Assembly (NCBI GenBank): GCA_016715885.1
Contig: JADJXL010000025.1
Coordinates: 806,001 to 870,000, forward strand
Direction of reading: 5' to 3'
Source: Polyangiaceae bacterium
Lineage (GTDB): Bacteria; Myxococcota_A; Polyangia; Polyangiales; Polyangiaceae
DNA length: 64,000 nt
A model generated the notes under the pieces. The model was given only the letters and a program-made list of their open reading frames with translations, was not told the origin of the DNA and did not search any database. This document shows positions 9,036 through 17,534 of this stretch, piece after piece. Position numbers and translations under genes: made by a program. Numbering within the stretch: the first letter of the stretch is position 1; each line of letters begins with the position of its first letter.

Positions 9036-9992
9036 ATGGGACTCGACGCTCGGATAAAGTCGCTTTTTCCCGCCATTTTGGCCGCCTTTGTCATCATCGT
9101 CGCATATTTTCAGGCCAAGGCTCTCGGACACTTGGTCGCGGCACATCTCGAGCTTGCGTCTTTGCCAGCGCCACCACCATTGCAGGCGCGGGCGAGCGAA
9201 TCCGATACACTCCCCGAACGAGCAACCGACGGATCCGCCATTTTGGCACGGAATCCTTTTGATTCCATTACAGGGCCACTGAAGGCACCGAGCGATTCGG
9301 CGACTGCATCCGAAGCACCCGTCGCAAACAATGCCGATCCGTATTCCGATCCGGTGTGCGACGCGGCGCGCGTCATGCTCATCACGACGGCGGACGATCC
9401 AAGCTGGTCGTTTGCAGCCATTGCAGCGGGAAACTCCAAAGCGACGTTACGTCGGATCGGGGACGAAGTCGCAGGGCACGTCGTCGCTGGAATGACATGG
9501 GATCGCGTATGGCTCACCAAAGGCGGCTCGCGGTGTCAAATTCCCATCCACCAAGGATTGGCGTCGGCAGCACCTCCTTCGATGCCCATGCCGATGAGTC
9601 CGCCACCTCCACGACCAGGCAGGTCCCGTTATGCGCTTCCTCCCGAAATTGCCGAAAAGATACGGAAAATTTCGGATACGCAATTCGAGGTCGATCGTTC
9701 CGTCTTGACCACGGTCATGGAACGACAGGGCGAGTTTTTGCGGTCGGTGCGCGTGATCCCTACGCAAACTCCGAATGGTTCGAGCTTGAGAATGGTCGGC
9801 ATTCGGCCTGATTCGTTGCTCGGATCGATTGGCCTCAACAATGGCGACCAGCTCATGACCATCAACAATTTCGACATGAGTGATCCGCAGAGCGCACTTC
9901 AGGCGTACAGCCGGCTTCAGAATGCCGACAAGCTCGACGTCAAAGTCATCCGTGGTGGGCAACCGATGAACATCGAGATCAACATGCGCTGA
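9036..9992 (+). CDS. GspC-like / PDZ-domain membrane protein
   Basis: The 318-aa protein has an N-terminal membrane anchor (FPAILAAFVIIVAYFQAKAL), a periplasmic region containing ARNPFD typical of GspC homology regions, a Pro-rich linker (PPSMPMPMSPPPPRP), then a C-terminal PDZ domain (around VGIRPDSLLGSIGLNNGDQL). This order matches the inner-membrane linker GspC of type II secretion, which contacts the outer-membrane secretin. In myxobacteria gspC often stands alone, as here. The ATG at 9036 is preferred because it opens the anchor; the longer frame beginning at 8655 would translate the repeat tract. Confidence 0.75.
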   Translation: MGLDARIKSLFPAILAAFVIIVAYFQAKALGHLVAAHLELASLPAPPPLQARASESDTLPERATDGSAILARNPFDSITGPLKAPSDSATASEAPVANNADPYSDPVCDAARVMLITTADDPSWSFAAIAAGNSKATLRRIGDEVAGHVVAGMTWDRVWLTKGGSRCQIPIHQGLASAAPPSMPMPMSPPPPRPGRSRYALPPEIAEKIRKISDTQFEVDRSVLTTVMERQGEFLRSVRVIPTQTPNGSSLRMVGIRPDSLLGSIGLNNGDQLMTINNFDMSDPQSALQAYSRLQNADKLDVKVIRGGQPMNIEINMR

Positions 9993-10087
9993 TCCCTCGC
10001 CGTTTCCCGTACGTTTCGTCGTTCACGCGAGCACCGAACGAAAAAAGTTGGACAGCTCGAAACCGTGATACACTCCGCCCACCCCAC

Positions 10088-11015
10088 ATGTCCGACCTCA
10101 CACTTGCACAACGACTTCTTGTACGAATCGGCCAGATTTCCGAGCGCAGCGACGTGATCGTCCAGCAGCAGAGCGTGTCACGAGGCAATGTGCTCAGTCG
10201 CATCGGCAAGTGGCAACCGAAGCTACCGGCGGACATGTATGCATTCTACCGGGCGATCAACGGATTGAAGTTTAATTACAGCTTCGCGGACAGTCCGGAT
10301 GATTGGCATGGTCTCGAGTTCGTGGCGCTCGACGAAGAAGGTCGCAAGACGATCGACACGTTTCGCAACATTTATCGAATTCCGCATCAAGTCGCGAAGC
10401 GTTACCCGAATTATTTTTTCCAAGATGGTGCCGTGGATCCCGAAACGCCGGTGCTATTTTTCTTCGGCGATGACGGCGCTTGGGGCATCATCATGATCGG
10501 CGAGGGAGACAAGGCGACATTTCACCATTGGGACAACGACGGCTTCGTACGGTACTTGACGAGCTCGTTCACCGAATTGATCGAAAAACTCATCGCGCGG
10601 GGATTTGCGCATACGTGGGCGTATTCGGACGACCATCCGGACACGGACGCTGTTCTCGCGCGACTTGCAAAGCCATCGCCTCCGCGCACGACGTTCGGAA
10701 TTGACGGTGGAAGCTTTGGAGTATCGATCGGCGACGGATACGCGTATGACGATGATTTCTTCGTGGCCGGAGGAAGTACGCGACAAAGTGCTTCGGGCGC
10801 TTGGCATGACGAAGCAAGCCAAGGAGCTTTCGTCGGCGGAGAAGATCGCGCTCATCGAGAAGTCGTGTTCGTCGATCGACGACATCACGGAAAAGGTTGC
10901 GACGTCGGTCATGAACGCGCTGGGTATCGCAAGCGTAATCGCGACGATTTCGGTGAGCATTTTCGTTGCGGCGCGGGGCCCATCGCGATGGCGAAGCTGC
11001 GCATCGAATATTTAG
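10088..11015 (+). CDS. SMI1/KNR4-like protein, frameshifted
   Basis: The first ~220 codons encode a SMI1/KNR4-like module: an N-terminal helix, WQPKLPADMYAFYRAINGL, the D-x-W-x-G-x-EF motif, then FFFGDDGAWGIIM. SMI1-family proteins often act as immunity proteins to polymorphic toxins. Near 10755 the meaningful frame jumps by +1: the first frame degenerates after AYDDDFF while the next frame reads WPEEVRDKVLRALGM and continues helical, ending at 11015 in a hydrophobic stretch (IASVIATISVSIFVAA). I read this as one gene with a one-base insertion, real or a sequencing error. No toxin gene is adjacent. Confidence 0.5.
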
Positions 11016-11320
11016 CCGGTCCGATTCCTTTGCAGCCGTACGAAACGACGCTTTTGCGTGTGCTGCATCGAATCGAAGGTTTGCACGTGACCGATGGTTT
11101 GCCCTGGCCATCCGAGGTGCTCAGTTACACGCATTGGCCGCGACACAACCTCGGCTGGACGCCCTTCATTTCGTGCACGTGGGATTACGAGTTCAAGGGT
11201 GACAAGAACAAGGTCGCCACGTTCGACGTGGTGCTCGACGGAGCGCGCGCGGAGGGCATGGAAGTCGGCAAGACGTACGCGTCGACGGCGTTGCCGAGCG
11301 TCGAGGGGCGGATTGGTTGA
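10988..11320 (+). CDS. Hypothetical protein
   Basis: The 110-aa product begins MAKLRIEYLAGPIPLQPYE and contains several Trp residues (RHNLGWTPFISCTWDYEF). It overlaps the last 28 bases of the preceding SMI1-like frame, so the two are probably co-transcribed. No signal, membrane segment or recognisable domain is visible. It happens to share a frame with the 5' part of the upstream gene, so a naive caller would fuse them. An immunity or accessory role is only a guess from the neighbour. Confidence 0.45.
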   Translation: MAKLRIEYLAGPIPLQPYETTLLRVLHRIEGLHVTDGLPWPSEVLSYTHWPRHNLGWTPFISCTWDYEFKGDKNKVATFDVVLDGARAEGMEVGKTYASTALPSVEGRIG

Positions 11321-11353
11321 GATTTTTGTCCGAGCCGTGCCATAATCGGCCGC

Positions 11354-12628
11354 ATGGCAAATCCCCCCTCTTCGATACCCTCGCGACGAATTCTCCTTCA
11401 AGGCGGTCTTGCAGGGCTTGCTGCGCTGATGTGCAAGCCGCTGCTCGTGGGCTGCGACTCGACAGGCACGCAATCGACGAGCTCGACGGGCTCGACGAGC
11501 TCGGGCGGCGTGACGGAGCTACCGTGGAAGCCGCCCGTTGCGCGTCCGAAGCTGGTTTCGCGCATTGCTGAGATCGGCCCGCTGTCGGACACGCCCGATG
11601 AAAATGGCGTGCGTGTGCCCGCTGGATTTACGGCGCGCGTGGTGGCTCGAACGAACGAGGCGCCGATGGCGGGATCGGATTTCAAGTGGCACATTGCGCC
11701 CGATGGTGGAGCGACGTACCCGCTCGAGGATGGAGGTTGGATTTACGTATCGAATTCGGAAGTTCCGCTTGCGGGCGGCGTAGGAGCGTTGCGATTCGAT
11801 GCATCGGGGGCGCTCGTTTCGGCCTATTCGATACTCGCGAATTCGAGTGTCAATTGTGCCGGTGGTCCGACGCCGTGGGGCGCGTGGTTATCGTGCGAAG
11901 AGGTTGCGCGAGGGCGGGTATTCGAGTGTGATCCGCGCGGCGAAATTCAGGCGGTCGAGCGTCCGGCGCTGGGCATTTTCAAGCATGAAGCGGCAGCGGT
12001 CGATCCGAAACTGCACCATGTGTACTTGACCGAAGACGAGGACGACGGGTGTTTTTATCGATTTACGCCGGACAGGATTGCATCGTATGGGTATGCGGAT
12101 CTATCGAGCGGGAAGCTCGAGGTGGCCGCGGTGGATGCCAATGGCGCGGTGACTTGGCACGAGCTGCCGGATCCGATTTACGAAAAGGGCATTGCGACGC
12201 GCAAGCAGGTCGCTGCGGCGACGTTGTTCGACGGGGGCGAAGGGATTTGGTATCACGAGGGAATCGTGTACTTTTCGACGAAGGGGGATGGGCGCGTCTG
12301 GGCGTACGATGTGAATGCGTCGACGTTGTCCGTGCTTTACGATGCGAAGACGGCGGCGAATCCGATTTTGAAGGGGGTCGACAACCTCACGGTATCGTGT
12401 TGTGGTGATGTGCTCGTGGCCGAAGATGGTGACGACATGCAGATTGTGGCGATCCTGCCGAATGGTGAATTGAAGCCGATCATGCAGATCATGGGTCACG
12501 ACAAGAGTGAGGTGACTGGGCCGGCGTTCGACCCGAGCGGGACGAGGCTTTACTTTAGCTCGCAGCGAGGCAATGCTAGCGGGGGCATTACGTACGAGGT
12601 GACGGGGCCGTTTCACGCGCCGGGGTGA
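11354..12628 (+). CDS. PhoX-family (DUF839) Tat-exported phosphatase-like protein
   Basis: The 424-aa protein opens with a twin-arginine signal (PSRRILLQGGLAGLAAL) followed by a Cys and a Ser/Thr-rich linker, so it may be an exported lipoprotein. The body shows PhoX/DUF839 hallmarks: GVRVPAGFTARVVA, NCAGGPTPWGAWLSCEE, the FKHEAAAVDP segment and VYLTEDEDDGCFYRF, the acidic residues that bind Ca/Fe in characterised PhoX. Family members are calcium- and iron-dependent alkaline phosphatases. Gene order gives no extra clue. The ATG starts the Tat signal directly. Confidence 0.8.
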   Translation: MANPPSSIPSRRILLQGGLAGLAALMCKPLLVGCDSTGTQSTSSTGSTSSGGVTELPWKPPVARPKLVSRIAEIGPLSDTPDENGVRVPAGFTARVVARTNEAPMAGSDFKWHIAPDGGATYPLEDGGWIYVSNSEVPLAGGVGALRFDASGALVSAYSILANSSVNCAGGPTPWGAWLSCEEVARGRVFECDPRGEIQAVERPALGIFKHEAAAVDPKLHHVYLTEDEDDGCFYRFTPDRIASYGYADLSSGKLEVAAVDANGAVTWHELPDPIYEKGIATRKQVAAATLFDGGEGIWYHEGIVYFSTKGDGRVWAYDVNASTLSVLYDAKTAANPILKGVDNLTVSCCGDVLVAEDGDDMQIVAILPNGELKPIMQIMGHDKSEVTGPAFDPSGTRLYFSSQRGNASGGITYEVTGPFHAPG

Positions 12629-12732
12629 CAGGTTCGCCGTGACGAACGGCTGGCCCGAGCGGCAAGGTCGAGCACGTGCTTGACCTTGCCGAGGGGTCGT
12701 GCGAAACTCGGCGCGGTTTTTCGGAGAGCAGC

Positions 12733-14541
12733 ATGACCCTGAAGATTCCGACCAGCATCGAGGACTTCCGTCACTTACGGGAACAAGGCTTCGAGTACGT
12801 CGACAAGACGAAGCTGATTACGGAATTCATCGATCGGAACAACTACAAGGTCATCCTGTTGCCGCGGCCGCGTCGATTTGGCAAGTCTGTCAATTTGTCG
12901 ACATTGAAATGGTTTTTCGAAAAGCGCGAGGAAAACGTCTGGCATCTTTTCGATGGGTTGCACGTATCTCGGGCAGGGGAAAAGTACCGGGCGCACTTTC
13001 AAAAGTATCCGGTGGTGCACATCAGCTTCAAAGGCGCTAAGGCGGATGTGTTTGCAGGTTGCCTCGAAAAATTCAAACGAGCCGTGCAAGAAATGATGCG
13101 GCCGCACGTGCCGACGTTGCATGGCAAGTTGTCGCCGGCAGAAAGGTCGCGTTTTCAAGCCTTCCTCGATGCAGAAGCCAATGAGTATCAATGCGAATTG
13201 GCGCTGTCGTACCTCACGGAATGGTTGCATCGGGCGACGAGCGTACGACCGATCGTGCTGATCGACGAGTACGATGCGCCGATTCATGCCGGATACGCGG
13301 CGGGCTACTACGACAAGGTGATAAATTTTTTCCGTTCGTTTTACGAAGCCGGTCTGAAGGACAACCAGCACCTCGAACGCGGCGTGATGACGGGGATCTT
13401 GCGCGTATCCCGCGAGAGCATTTTCTCAGAATTGAACAGCGTGGGTGTGTATTCGCTGATCGATTCGGAATTCAATACATGCTTCGGATTTACCGACGCG
13501 GAAGTGAGGACATTGCTCGAAAAGTCCGGGATGGCTGATCTGCACGAGGCGATTCGATCGTATTACAATGGCTACGAGTTTGGCGGGGTGGACATTTACA
13601 ATCCATGGTCCATCTTGAGCTTCTTGGCGCGTAACGATCGCAACGTCGTGCCGTATTGGGTAAGCACGAGCTCGAACGCGCTGATCAAGGAGCTGCTCCA
13701 GCATCACGCGTTTTCGGTGCAAAACGATGTTCAGCGGTTGCTCGAAGGCGGCGTGATCGACAAGCACATCGACGAAAATGTCGTCTTTCCGGAGCTGAAA
13801 GAGAACGAAAACGCGTTATGGAACTTGCTGGTGTTTTCGGGGTATCTGAAAGCGTCTCGGCCCGGACCGATCATTCCAGGAACGGATCGTCCGCCGTTCC
13901 GACTGTCGATTCCCAATCGCGAAGTCGCTGAAGTGTATCGCACGACGTTTCACTTGTGGATGAAGAAGGGATTGAGAGGCCAAGGCGGTGATCTTGGTGA
14001 ATTGCTCGATGCACTTCTCGGGGGGCATGTGTCTCGTTTTGAGGGGCAACTGCAAAAATTTGCGGGTTATTTGCCGTCGTATCACGACGTCTCGGGTGTG
14101 GAGCCGGAAAGGTTTTACCAAGGGCTGATGATTGGGCTCCTCGCGTCACTCGAGCCTGATTACGAAGTACGATCGAATCGAGAATCGGGCGAGGGTCGTC
14201 CGGATGTGCTCATCAAGCCGCGTCATGCGAGCAAGCCGGGTGTGGTGCTGGAGCTGAAGTCGGCGCGCAAAGGCGAGAAGACATTGGAACAAGCGATGGC
14301 GGAGGGGCTCCGTCAATTGGAAGCGCACGATTACGCGGCGGACTTGCGCGCGGCGGGAGTGGAAACGATACAGCAAATGGTGGTTGGTTTCGACGGGAAG
14401 CGGGTCATGGTATTGCCCAAAGGAGCGCCTGCGCCGAAGAAAAAGCGGACGGCGATGAAAACGGTGCGGGAGTCGATTGGGAGAGCGGCGAAGAAGGTGG
14501 TCGCCAAAGCGCGGAGCAAGGTGACCAAGACGAAGCGGTGA
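12733..14541 (+). CDS. AAA-ATPase-like protein with C-terminal PD-(D/E)XK nuclease domain
   Basis: This 602-aa protein matches the AAA-ATPase_like/PDDEXK_9 architecture. The N terminus has the family signature IEDFRHLREQGFEYVDKT, then a Walker-A-like RPRRFGKSVNLST and Walker B VLIDEYDAPI. The C-terminal nuclease-like domain shows EGRPDVLIKP and VVLELKSAR, that is the D...ELK core. A Lys/Arg-rich tail could bind nucleic acid. Members are abundant, expanded in gut and soil bacteria, and of uncertain role; mobile-element or defence functions have been proposed. It ends 11 bases before the convergent cas6, at the edge of the CRISPR island. The ATG has GGAGA just upstream. Confidence 0.85.
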   Translation: MTLKIPTSIEDFRHLREQGFEYVDKTKLITEFIDRNNYKVILLPRPRRFGKSVNLSTLKWFFEKREENVWHLFDGLHVSRAGEKYRAHFQKYPVVHISFKGAKADVFAGCLEKFKRAVQEMMRPHVPTLHGKLSPAERSRFQAFLDAEANEYQCELALSYLTEWLHRATSVRPIVLIDEYDAPIHAGYAAGYYDKVINFFRSFYEAGLKDNQHLERGVMTGILRVSRESIFSELNSVGVYSLIDSEFNTCFGFTDAEVRTLLEKSGMADLHEAIRSYYNGYEFGGVDIYNPWSILSFLARNDRNVVPYWVSTSSNALIKELLQHHAFSVQNDVQRLLEGGVIDKHIDENVVFPELKENENALWNLLVFSGYLKASRPGPIIPGTDRPPFRLSIPNREVAEVYRTTFHLWMKKGLRGQGGDLGELLDALLGGHVSRFEGQLQKFAGYLPSYHDVSGVEPERFYQGLMIGLLASLEPDYEVRSNRESGEGRPDVLIKPRHASKPGVVLELKSARKGEKTLEQAMAEGLRQLEAHDYAADLRAAGVETIQQMVVGFDGKRVMVLPKGAPAPKKKRTAMKTVRESIGRAAKKVVAKARSKVTKTKR

Positions 14542-14552
14542 CGAGCGGCGCG

Positions 14553-15452
14553 TTATACTTCGACCCTCATCCTTCCCATTCCGAAGCTCGTTGCTTTCCC
14601 GATATGCGTCTTTTCTGCGAGGCGCAACGCTGGTAGGAACGCTTCGAGTCCCCGGCCTTCGAAAACCACGCGCCCGATAAGGCCGCGCATGGGGTGTTCG
14701 CGGCCTCGAGCTTCCGAACGCCTTTGGAATTCGAGTTTTTTGACGTGCTGTTCGGCGACGACGATTTGCGCGGCCAGTGCATCCAATGGTTCGAAAGCCG
14801 CGTCATCAATATCGCTCCATTCTCCATAGAGCGCACATAAGACCGTCAAGCGTCGATAGATGGCCCGGAAAAAGGGCTGAAAGTGGATTTGCTCCATCAG
14901 GCGCCCCTGGTGTTCGAGCCATGCGGGCGTTTCGAGCTCGACCGCAATGCGTTCCATGGGTGCGGCCGTGATGTTCGTGGCGATGGGCGTTTCACGTTGT
15001 CCGACGAGCGTTGCGTGGTCGAATGCAATGCGCCCTCGGTCGGCGGTGAATTCGAAAGCGGTCAATCCTTCGAGCGCTTCCAGGACGACGGCGAGGTCTC
15101 CGCGCTCTAGTGGTCCAAGCAGCCGGAGCGTTATGGAGAAGACCGCACCATGTTGGGCGTCGATGCGACCGGGAGCGGGAAACACGGGGATCATCGGTTG
15201 TGGTGCGCGCGTTAGTCCTCGCAGAAAACGATGTGGCACGGGATTGGGCACGGGCGGGTCGAAGAGGCGCGAATAGGTGCACTGCTCGGGGAGCTCGCAA
15301 TCGTTGGCGCAGGCGGCTGCGGTGCGTGCGCAGGCGGCTTTTCGGAGGGCTCTGCCGAGGACGCCGCGGAGCATGCTGCCGTCGTGGAATGGCCATCGGA
15401 ATGGTTCGGCCACTCGATAGCTGGCGTGCAATTCGGTGGAGACGAGCTGCAT
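14553..15452 (-). CDS. cas6: Cas6-family CRISPR RNA endoribonuclease
   Basis: The 299-aa protein has the RAMP plan of Cas6: an N-terminal GSMLRGVLGRALRKAAC element, a Cys cluster (C-x7-C-x3-C-x5-C then YSRLF) found in the PF10040-type Cas6 group, and a C-terminal glycine-rich loop KTHIGKATSFGMGRM. Cas6 cuts the pre-crRNA within each repeat, leaving the 8-nt handle, here expected to be ATTGAAAC. It is encoded on the opposite strand to the cas operon, just beyond the distal end of the left array. It presumably serves both arrays, which share one repeat. Confidence 0.85.
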   Translation of the reverse strand: MQLVSTELHASYRVAEPFRWPFHDGSMLRGVLGRALRKAACARTAAACANDCELPEQCTYSRLFDPPVPNPVPHRFLRGLTRAPQPMIPVFPAPGRIDAQHGAVFSITLRLLGPLERGDLAVVLEALEGLTAFEFTADRGRIAFDHATLVGQRETPIATNITAAPMERIAVELETPAWLEHQGRLMEQIHFQPFFRAIYRRLTVLCALYGEWSDIDDAAFEPLDALAAQIVVAEQHVKKLEFQRRSEARGREHPMRGLIGRVVFEGRGLEAFLPALRLAEKTHIGKATSFGMGRMRVEV

Positions 15453-15541
15453 GGCGAGGCATGAAAGCCGGGGCGTTTGGCGACGTCAACAGGATTTGTG
15501 TTTGATGAGAAGGGGGGCGGGACCGCGGTTCGTTACGGTGT

Positions 15542-15568
15542 CCTTTGAGCGGGCGAACCGGTTGCGGG
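15542..15568 (-). repeat. Degenerate CRISPR repeat remnant upstream of cas6
   Basis: This 27-base stretch matches the centre and 5' part of the CRISPR repeat (CGCCCGCTCAAAGG read on the minus strand) but has CAACCGG where the array repeat has CAACGGG, and its 3' ATTGAAAC end is lost. It lies about 395 bases beyond the first intact repeat of the left array. The same CAACCGG variant occurs at the far end of the right array. It is probably the old distal end of the left array. Confidence 0.7.
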
Positions 15569-15603
15569 ACTGGATAAGATGTAATCTACGTCGGTCAACG
15601 CAT

Positions 15604-15858
15604 TCACGGAGCCACCAATGCGTCATGGGGCCAGATTTTTTTAACGAGCGCATCGCCATAAAGCAAGCGCATCAATGCGCGATGAAGTTCTTCGTCGGAG
15701 TATTCGGGGTGCCGCGCGCGGATGCCATCGCGTGCCAGATATCGGGCGGACAAGCTGATGCGTCCAGCGAGTGAAACACGACCTTCGGGGCCGAGCCTTT
15801 CCCAGAAGGCAAGCTGTGCTTGCAGTGCTTCTGCCGATGTGTCGTGCGGTGGCTGCAT
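15604..15858 (-). CDS. Small conserved hypothetical protein embedded beside the array
   Basis: The 84-aa product is helical, with a core reading AGIR-like GIRARHPEYSDEELHRALMRLLYGDALVKKIWP. That pattern occurs in a widespread family of small proteins of unknown function, often beside nucleotidyltransferase-like partners and suspected of toxin-antitoxin behaviour. Only about 100 bases separate its start from the first intact repeat, and no intact partner gene is visible there. It lies between the degenerate repeat at 15542 and the array, so it probably inserted into, or was left after erosion of, the distal array. Confidence 0.55.
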   Translation of the reverse strand: MQPPHDTSAEALQAQLAFWERLGPEGRVSLAGRISLSARYLARDGIRARHPEYSDEELHRALMRLLYGDALVKKIWPHDALVAP

Positions 15859-15962
15859 GGCGACGCCGTACCACGATTTTGCGACGGACGCAAAGTGTTT
15901 TCACGGGACGACCCTATTCGCGACGAGCACGACAACGTTGAGCCGCAATCGATACCGGATGC

Positions 15963-16509
15963 GTTTCAATGCCCTTTGAGCGGGCGAACCCGTTGCGGGA
16001 AAGGTTACGCGCGAGGCCTGTACGTTTCAGCCCTTTGGGCCCCGTTGCGGAGCTCGGCTGATCGTGAAACCTGCAAAACGCGGTACTGTTTCAATGCCCT
16101 TTGAGCGGGCGAACCCGTTGCGGGGTGGTGGTGGAGAAGGTGGTGAAGACTGGGGAGAAATCGCTGTTTCAATGCCCTTTGAGCGGGCGAACCCGTTGCG
16201 GGTCTCCTGCGGCGGCGGACCGCAGGAGGACTCGAGCTGTTTCAATGCCCTTTGAGCGGGCGAACCCGTTGCGGGAAACAGAGGGCGCCAGATTGGGGGG
16301 GCGCCAAGCAAGCTGTTTCAATGCCCTTTGAGCGGGCGAACCCGTTGCGGGGGGAGGGCTGCGTTTCAATGCGCCCCTGGTCGCCAATCTGTTTCAATGC
16401 CCTTTGAGCGGGCGAACCCGTTGCGGGCAGGGTCGAAAGGGCTTGCCCTGAGCGGGCGACCGTGCGGCAACAGTTTCAATGCCCTTTGAGCGGGCGAACC
16501 CGTTGCGGG
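15963..16509 (-). CRISPR. Left CRISPR array, 7 intact 37-nt repeats plus one truncated repeat
   Basis: Intact repeats begin at 15963, 16088, 16166, 16239, 16315, 16391 and 16473. Read on the minus strand each starts CCCGCAACGGG and ends GGGCATTGAAAC. A 27-nt version with internal deletions lies at 16024-16050. Spacers between intact neighbours are 36-45 nt. The leader is on the right (16510-16788), so the array is transcribed leftwards toward cas6. The repeat holds two small stems, CCCG-caa-CGGG and GCCC...GGGC, and its 3' 8 bases are the classic type III/I handle. The repeat is identical to that of the right array. Confidence 0.97.
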
Positions 16510-16788
16510 AGCACCCCCCGCAACCAGCTTGTTTTGTAGGCTCTGCAACACCGGAATCGCTGACCTCACCCCATCGGCAAGCTCAGCTGCTCCGATCACG
16601 ACCCCGCAACGGGGTACTTCTCGCGCCAATCCCCTGCAATTTCGCAAGGTTGGCACAAGGCGCTAACCCCCCCGGGTTTTGGGTACTGTACGAGGTTAGC
16701 GTTTCCAGTTTTCACAGACCAACTCGGTCGGTCGCAGACCGTCCATCCCAACTATCCCCCACAATATCCCGGTTGTAAACAAAAATCG
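16510..16788 (-). promoter_or_regulatory. Leader of the left CRISPR array
   Basis: These 279 bases are a near-identical inverted copy of 23511-23789. Conserved blocks include GTAAACAAAAATCG at the outer end, a run reading GGGTTTTGGGTACTGTACGAG, CGGAATCGCTGACCTCACCCC, and a small hairpin ACCCCG-caa-CGGGGT at 16601-16615 that mirrors the first stem of the repeat. By position it should hold the array promoter, firing leftwards, and the site where new spacers are inserted. Its outer end lies 148 bases before the first gene of the operon, so it may also influence that operon. Confidence 0.85.
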
Positions 16789-16936
16789 TCCACGCCTGCT
16801 CGCCTTCGTTCGCTCGCCCAAATCGCCGATTTTTCAGAAGCAACCACATCCATGGCCCAGCATCGGAAAGCGCACTTGCCCGCTCGGTGCCGCATGCCGC
16901 GCGCATCACGGCTGGCTCGACTCGGAGGTATCCAGG

Positions 16937-17122
16937 ATGAACCCCCAACGCATCGAAGAGTTTCGCAAGAAGCTGCGCGAAGGACGCCGCGTCAACGTGG
17001 TCGAAGGTGTCGTCACCGTCGACGGCGCTCCGGCAGATCCGACAGCTCCGGGGGCCAATGCCCAAAATCCCGCCGCTGGCCAAGGTGTTCAGGTCAAACC
17101 ACACGAATGGGGCCATTCGTGA
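16937..17122 (+). CDS. 61-aa first protein of the ubiquitin-like/CRISPR operon
   Basis: The ATG has a strong GGAGG site 8 bases upstream, and the TGA stop overlaps the GTG of the E2-like gene (GTGA), so translation is very likely real and coupled. The sequence has a charged helix (NPQRIEEFRKKLREGRR), a short beta-like stretch (VNVVEGVVTVDG), then a flexible Ala/Pro/Gly-rich tail ending KPHEWGHS. In related bacterial operons this first position encodes the ubiquitin-like modifier. At 61 residues with no terminal Gly-Gly it is too short for a full beta-grasp fold. An internal AAGQG (residues 46-50) could become a terminus if cut. It may instead be a substrate or adaptor; I cannot decide. Confidence 0.75.
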   Translation: MNPQRIEEFRKKLREGRRVNVVEGVVTVDGAPADPTAPGANAQNPAAGQGVQVKPHEWGHS

Positions 17123-17514
17123 ACGAACAGTTTTACGCGGATGCCAAGGGCGAACGACGCGCATTGCAAGAGCAAGCGGTGCTCGCCTCGCAATATCCCG
17201 GATTCACAATGGACGTCGACGACGACGGCACTCCCTACGTTCACGGCTGGATCGGACCCAATCCGTCCCTGAAAGGGCGATACCACATTCTACTGCTTCT
17301 ACCTCCAGGCTATGGTCACGGCGTCATGCCGATCGCCCATGTGCTCGAACCAGAATTGCGCGCAGGCGCCCCGCATCGATACCAAGATGGAGCGCTTTGC
17401 TTGGACCATTCAGGCGCATTCACAAACAAATCCACGCTCGTCACCTTCCTCGCATGGGTCAGCGTATGGCTCGTGTTGTACGAAGATTGGCTCGATACAG
17501 GCAATCCCTGGTGA
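17119..17514 (+). CDS. E2-like ubiquitin-conjugating protein
   Basis: I choose the GTG at 17119, whose GTGA overlaps the upstream stop; the frame could begin at ATG 17107. The 131-aa product shows the bacterial E2 pattern: PYVHGWI and RYHILLLLPPGYG strands, then H-x-Y-x-DG-x-LCLDHS with the presumed catalytic Cys94. It ends with a Trp-rich helix WVSVWLVLYEDWLDTGNPW. These are features of the prokaryotic E2 families found with E1 and JAB genes, including BilB-type proteins. The expected role is to accept a modifier as a thioester from the E1 and pass it to a target. It is followed after 20 bases by the JAB gene. Confidence 0.8.
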   Translation: MNEQFYADAKGERRALQEQAVLASQYPGFTMDVDDDGTPYVHGWIGPNPSLKGRYHILLLLPPGYGHGVMPIAHVLEPELRAGAPHRYQDGALCLDHSGAFTNKSTLVTFLAWVSVWLVLYEDWLDTGNPW

Positions 17515-17534
17515 GGTACCGAAAGTGAAAAATA

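Noticed and set aside
16852..17118. Long N-terminal extension of the E2-like protein
   Set aside because: That part is Arg/Pro-rich shadow sequence of the 61-aa gene; the GTG at 17119 overlapping the previous stop is the natural start.
16712..17164. Minus-strand frame over the leader and 61-aa gene
   Set aside because: It opposes the well-supported coupled operon, overlaps the leader, and shows no family similarity or ribosome site.
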